From Henckelia pumila (taxonomy: Eukaryota; Streptophyta; Magnoliopsida; Lamiales; Gesneriaceae): DNA of 64,000 nucleotides. The translations under genes were made by a program, and so were the position numbers. Where the stretch lies: positions 95,498,151 to 95,562,150 of the forward strand of contig NC_133120.1 in NCBI RefSeq assembly GCF_033568475.1, in the 5' to 3' direction. Position 1 is the first letter of the stretch, and each line of letters opens with the position of its first letter. This document shows, one piece after another, positions 60,959 through 64,000 of the stretch. Below the pieces are notes generated by a model, which searched no databases, was not told the DNA's origin, and was given only the letters and a program-made list of their open reading frames with translations.

Positions 60959-62399
60959 TGGTTATGGGGATGGAAACTTGGTCCCCGCGAGTATGGGTAC
61001 GGGAAATCTCCGATAAGAATTAATGTGGATTGGTGCGAGTATGTGGATCGAGATTGAATTCGGGGACGGAGATGTTTTAAATGAGCCCATATATACAAAA
61101 ATCTCTGGTATATATATAAACGCTCATTTGGCTTTCAAGAAATGGCCATTTAGGACAAAAGTTTAAAGAAGTTTAAAAGTCTATAATTTTGCTCATGACT
61201 TATAACTCATCTGATATCAAGATCTAAAATTTGGAAAGCAATTCTGAACAATCAATAATTTTAGTACATGTTGAAGTAAGTGTCCTCACTCGAGTTATCA
61301 GTATTGCCCTCGGTCCACACTAATTCATAAATCTTCACAAAGGAGCAAACATTAACATATGTAAGAATGAAATTAAAAATTATGAGCATAAGAAGTGTTT
61401 GAATTAGTGGAGTATGTGAACATTTGAACAGTCGTCACCCTATCTGTAATAATCGAAATAATTGAATCGACTAAGTCAAAACATACAACAACAAAGAATA
61501 ATCCTGCTGAATTGCGGAGTTTTGCTCACCCCTACCTTTGACAAGAGATTTGGAGTAAAAGTATGTTTTAATTGGATCTTGTTTGCATCTAAAAAGAAAA
61601 TAATTATAAAACAAAATAGTGGATGAAAAGGTCCATTTTCCATGACCATAGAATGTGGCAGTCCCAATTAAAAGAATTTGGAGATGAATGGAGTTGGTCC
61701 ACATATATCTTTCACAAAACACACACCAAAAGGCTTCTAATTTTCAAGCCAAGATAAACAAGAAAGCTAGGCAATTGGAAATTAATTAATGACATTGTTT
61801 GCCGAGAAAGCAACTTGTGATACGATCACTAATTAATGGGATTGGTTGGGGAGCAATGTTAAAGTTCGTGCATGTATATATATTAGAATCGGACAATTTC
61901 TTTAAAAAGTTTAATGCTGAAAAAGATAATGTATGTAATGTACCTGTGTGTCAATATTGTTTGAGGGGGCTCTGAATTCTGAGACAGGTCTTATTAATGA
62001 CTACTATTGCTTGAAATGAATGGTAAAAGTACTCGTGAACTTTATTGGTATGTGCTAAAAACAATATACAGATTTAGTTGCACATGCGTGTATTAAATTG
62101 TGCTGTTACATGCTCAATAGCTAGCATGGCAAAGGGGATAACGAGTACGACTGAAGAGTTCGAGTTCGAGTTCGTGTTCGAGCGGGCTTCTGGAATTTGA
62201 TCGATGAAGGCATTAAACGTATGCAACTTGCTTTCAAATTTATCAAGTCTAACCAACTCCATGTAATCAATTTTTTGGCTTCTTTTGTTTGGGAAAAAAG
62301 GTTGAATAAAAGAAAATGCGTATAAAGTTTCATTAATGTAAACTTCACGGGTGTTGATTCTCCCTATTTAATAAGGTCACTTCAGCTGATTAAAGGCAG

Positions 62400-62408
62400 T
62401 ATATATAA
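62400..62408 (+). promoter_or_regulatory. TATA box of the peroxidase gene
   Basis: TATATATAA lies 110 bp before the start codon, a normal spacing for a short leader. Confidence 0.6.
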
Positions 62409-62509
62409 TGTGGCATTGACTATGCTCGAATTCACTGCATCCACTGTCATACAATTTGTCCCTTAGCAACTTCTACATCCCACAAAACTATAACCAACAA
62501 TAAGTTCTC

Positions 62510-64000
62510 ATGTCTTTCTCCTCCACTAACTTTGCTGCCATTTCTTTCACCTTTATAATTTTCCTCCTGGACTTGGCCACACAGCACTCTTTAGCCAATG
62601 TCACAGCAAATTCAACCCGCCGGCCTAGGCCGCAACGCCTACTTTCAGTCGATTATTACTCCAAGACTTGCCCTCAGGTTGATCAGCTTGTTGCATCCGT
62701 AACCTCGCAGCAGTTCAAAGAGGTCCCCGTCTCCGGTCCTGCCACCATTCGCCTCTTCTTCCATGACTGCTTTGTTGAAGTAAGCCCATGACTTCTTCTG
62801 CATTAATGCGAAATGTCTTGATTGCTCAGATCATCATTGATGATTCATTGCCAAAATCTTGAATGATTTTGAGTGATGCATCGAACTTCGTGTCATGATG
62901 AGCCTGTGATAGCTCATATCATATGGTTCACTACCAAAATCTTGACAACAATTTTGAGTCACACAACAATCTCACCAGCCCATTATGACAGCTTAAACAT
63001 AACATTTGATTACCAAATTTTACACGAGCACCGCGAAAAGAGTCTGGAATTGTTTGCATGATGATGAACAACGCTTTCGAATTAATCCAACGTTCTCCTT
63101 TTCGTTGTGCTTGTAAAAGGGTTGCGATGGCTCCGTACTTATTTCGACGAAACAAGGAAGCAAAGAGTTGGCAGAAAGGGATGCGGATGAAAACAAGGAG
63201 CTGGCAGTGGAGGCGTTTGATAGCATAAATAAGGCCAAAACGTTAGTGGAGAGCAAGTGCCCTGGAGTGGTATCATGTGCAGATATCCTTGCGATTGCTG
63301 CAAGAGACTTTATCCATTTGGTATGTGCAAAAAAATATCCCAAGACACTGGCTTTTTCCTGCCTTTACCTCCACCTTTTTGCCTCGGCAATATATGCGCT
63401 TCACATGTTCTTTGATGGTGACATTTAAACTTCAAATTCTAAAGAAAGACAATTAATACTAATGGATAATTTTCTATCTGGGATTTTTGAATAAAATGCA
63501 CACTAAACTTTCTTGTAGATTTGTATACTTCCTATATATTAAATTAACTACACAAACTTCTGGTAACTAAGTAAAGTAATACACCCGCCAATTACAAAAC
63601 AAGATTCAAGTTCAACCAACTTTCCGGTAAATAATAAACAAATTTAACCAATCAACTAAGCTCAGTAGCAGATCACTTAGTTTCTAGCAAAGAGTTAAGT
63701 GTGTGAATGCATGAAAAAACAAGGAGATAAATTATTTTGTTAATTTATACTTGTCAGATTGAAGTGTTGTCATTTTTTATAGGCGGGAGGTCCATACTAC
63801 CAAGTAAAGAAAGGAAGGTGGGATGGGAAAATATCAATGGCAACAAGAGTAAACGCCAATCTCCCCCGCACCAACTCCACCATAGATGACCTAATCCAGC
63901 TCTTCAAATCCAAAGGCCTAACACTTGAAGACCTGGTAACCCTCTCGGGTGCGCACACCATCGGTTTTGCGCATTGCAAGAACTTTCTTGCACGACTGTA
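62510..64000 (+). CDS. PER19: Class III peroxidase, PER19 type (3' end beyond the window)
   Basis: Secreted haem peroxidase that uses H2O2 to oxidise wall phenolics. Exons 62510-62779, 63120-63320 and 63783 to the window edge; the third exon is cut, leaving about 229 residues of an expected 340-350. A signal peptide (ISFTFIIFLLDLATQHSLA, about 11-29) is followed by LSVDYYSKTCPQVDQLVASV. The distal haem site is IRLFFHDCFVE with Arg81 and His85, continuing GCDGSVLIST in exon 2. CPGVVSCADILAIAARDFIHL and GGPYYQVKKGRWDGKISMAT follow. The proximal haem ligand is His215 in LVTLSGAHTIGFAHC. The words KELAERDADENKELAVEAFD and GPYYQVKKGRWDGK are characteristic of PER19 rather than the many other class III peroxidases. 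No break is seen in the visible part. Confidence 0.93.

Larger units (their letters stand above)
60195..61080. repeat. GGGTTCGGG/CCCCG-rich repeat-derived block, possibly a hAT-type MITE
   Basis: The left part (60195-60350: CCGCGGGGAAAACCCG, GGTTCGGGTTCGGG, ATCCCCGAATCCGCCCC) and the right part (60957-61080: GGGGATGGAAACTTGGTCCC, CGGGGACGGAGATG) resemble the common plant repeat with runs of GGGTACCCG-like words. AT-rich DNA and two microsatellites lie between. End points and superfamily are unsure. Confidence 0.45.
58990..62390. other. Intergenic region with microsatellites and repeats, no gene recognised
   Basis: It carries an 87-bp tandem duplication (60044 to about 60205), a GC-rich repeat block (60195-60350 and 60957-61080) enclosing two microsatellites, and AT-rich DNA. 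No protein resemblance in the short frames. Confidence 0.5.

Noticed and set aside
1-64000. tRNA, rRNA or snoRNA genes
   Set aside because: I saw no tRNA-like A and B boxes with a foldable cloverleaf and no rRNA words, though a covariance search was not possible here.
4246-64000. A metabolic gene cluster or novel defence system
   Set aside because: The genes belong to unrelated housekeeping, cytoskeletal and wall families, each with its own promoter, and their grouping is explained by conserved gene order.

Overview
This is nuclear DNA of a flowering plant, most likely a eudicot. The genes have plant-type introns, plant-only families (SCAR, IQD, TBL, IPGA1, HIPP, DUF538) and a nuclear-encoded chloroplast ribosomal protein, in AT-rich intergenic DNA full of small inverted-repeat transposons. 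I cannot name the species; an asterid is a guess.

Layout: 1-3.8 kb, no gene. 4.2-11.5 kb (+), a SCAR/WAVE gene with nine coding exons. 12.0-13.3 kb (-), a HIPP metallochaperone-like gene, convergent with SCAR. 13.5-15.1 kb, diverged repeats. 15.46-23.99 kb, a transposon nest: an outer hAT-like element holds an 8.05-kb CACTA element, which carries host-gene fragments (one from a KH-domain gene) and a later 2.7-kb solo LTR. 24.4 kb (+), a DUF538 gene. 25.65-27.7 kb (+), a UBA2C-type two-RRM protein. 32.1-33.4 kb (-), chloroplast bL34c. 37.2-39.1 kb (+), a TBL acetyltransferase-like gene. 39.75-43.2 kb (-), an IPGA1-type CHUP1-family gene. 46.9-48.5 kb (+), a small GDSL esterase. 48.8-51.8 kb, inverted-repeat elements. 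53.2-56.3 kb (+), an IQD calmodulin-binding protein. 57.0-58.8 kb (-), a mitochondrial F1-ATPase assembly factor (ATP11 family). 62.5 kb to the right edge (+), a class III peroxidase of PER19 type, cut by the window.

All gene models were assembled by hand from splice sites, reading phase and family conservation; every complete model closes in frame. The genes do not form a pathway. Several (SCAR, IPGA1, IQD) act on actin, microtubules or calmodulin in cell shape, and TBL and the peroxidase act on the wall, but the shared position looks like conserved gene order, not an operon-like unit. The gene set matches, from memory, neighbours in duplicated blocks of Arabidopsis chromosomes 1, 2 and 3. 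I saw no convincing novel biological system. The most informative features are the three-layer transposon nest with captured gene pieces, a GC-AG intron in the TBL gene, and several well-bounded nonautonomous DNA elements.
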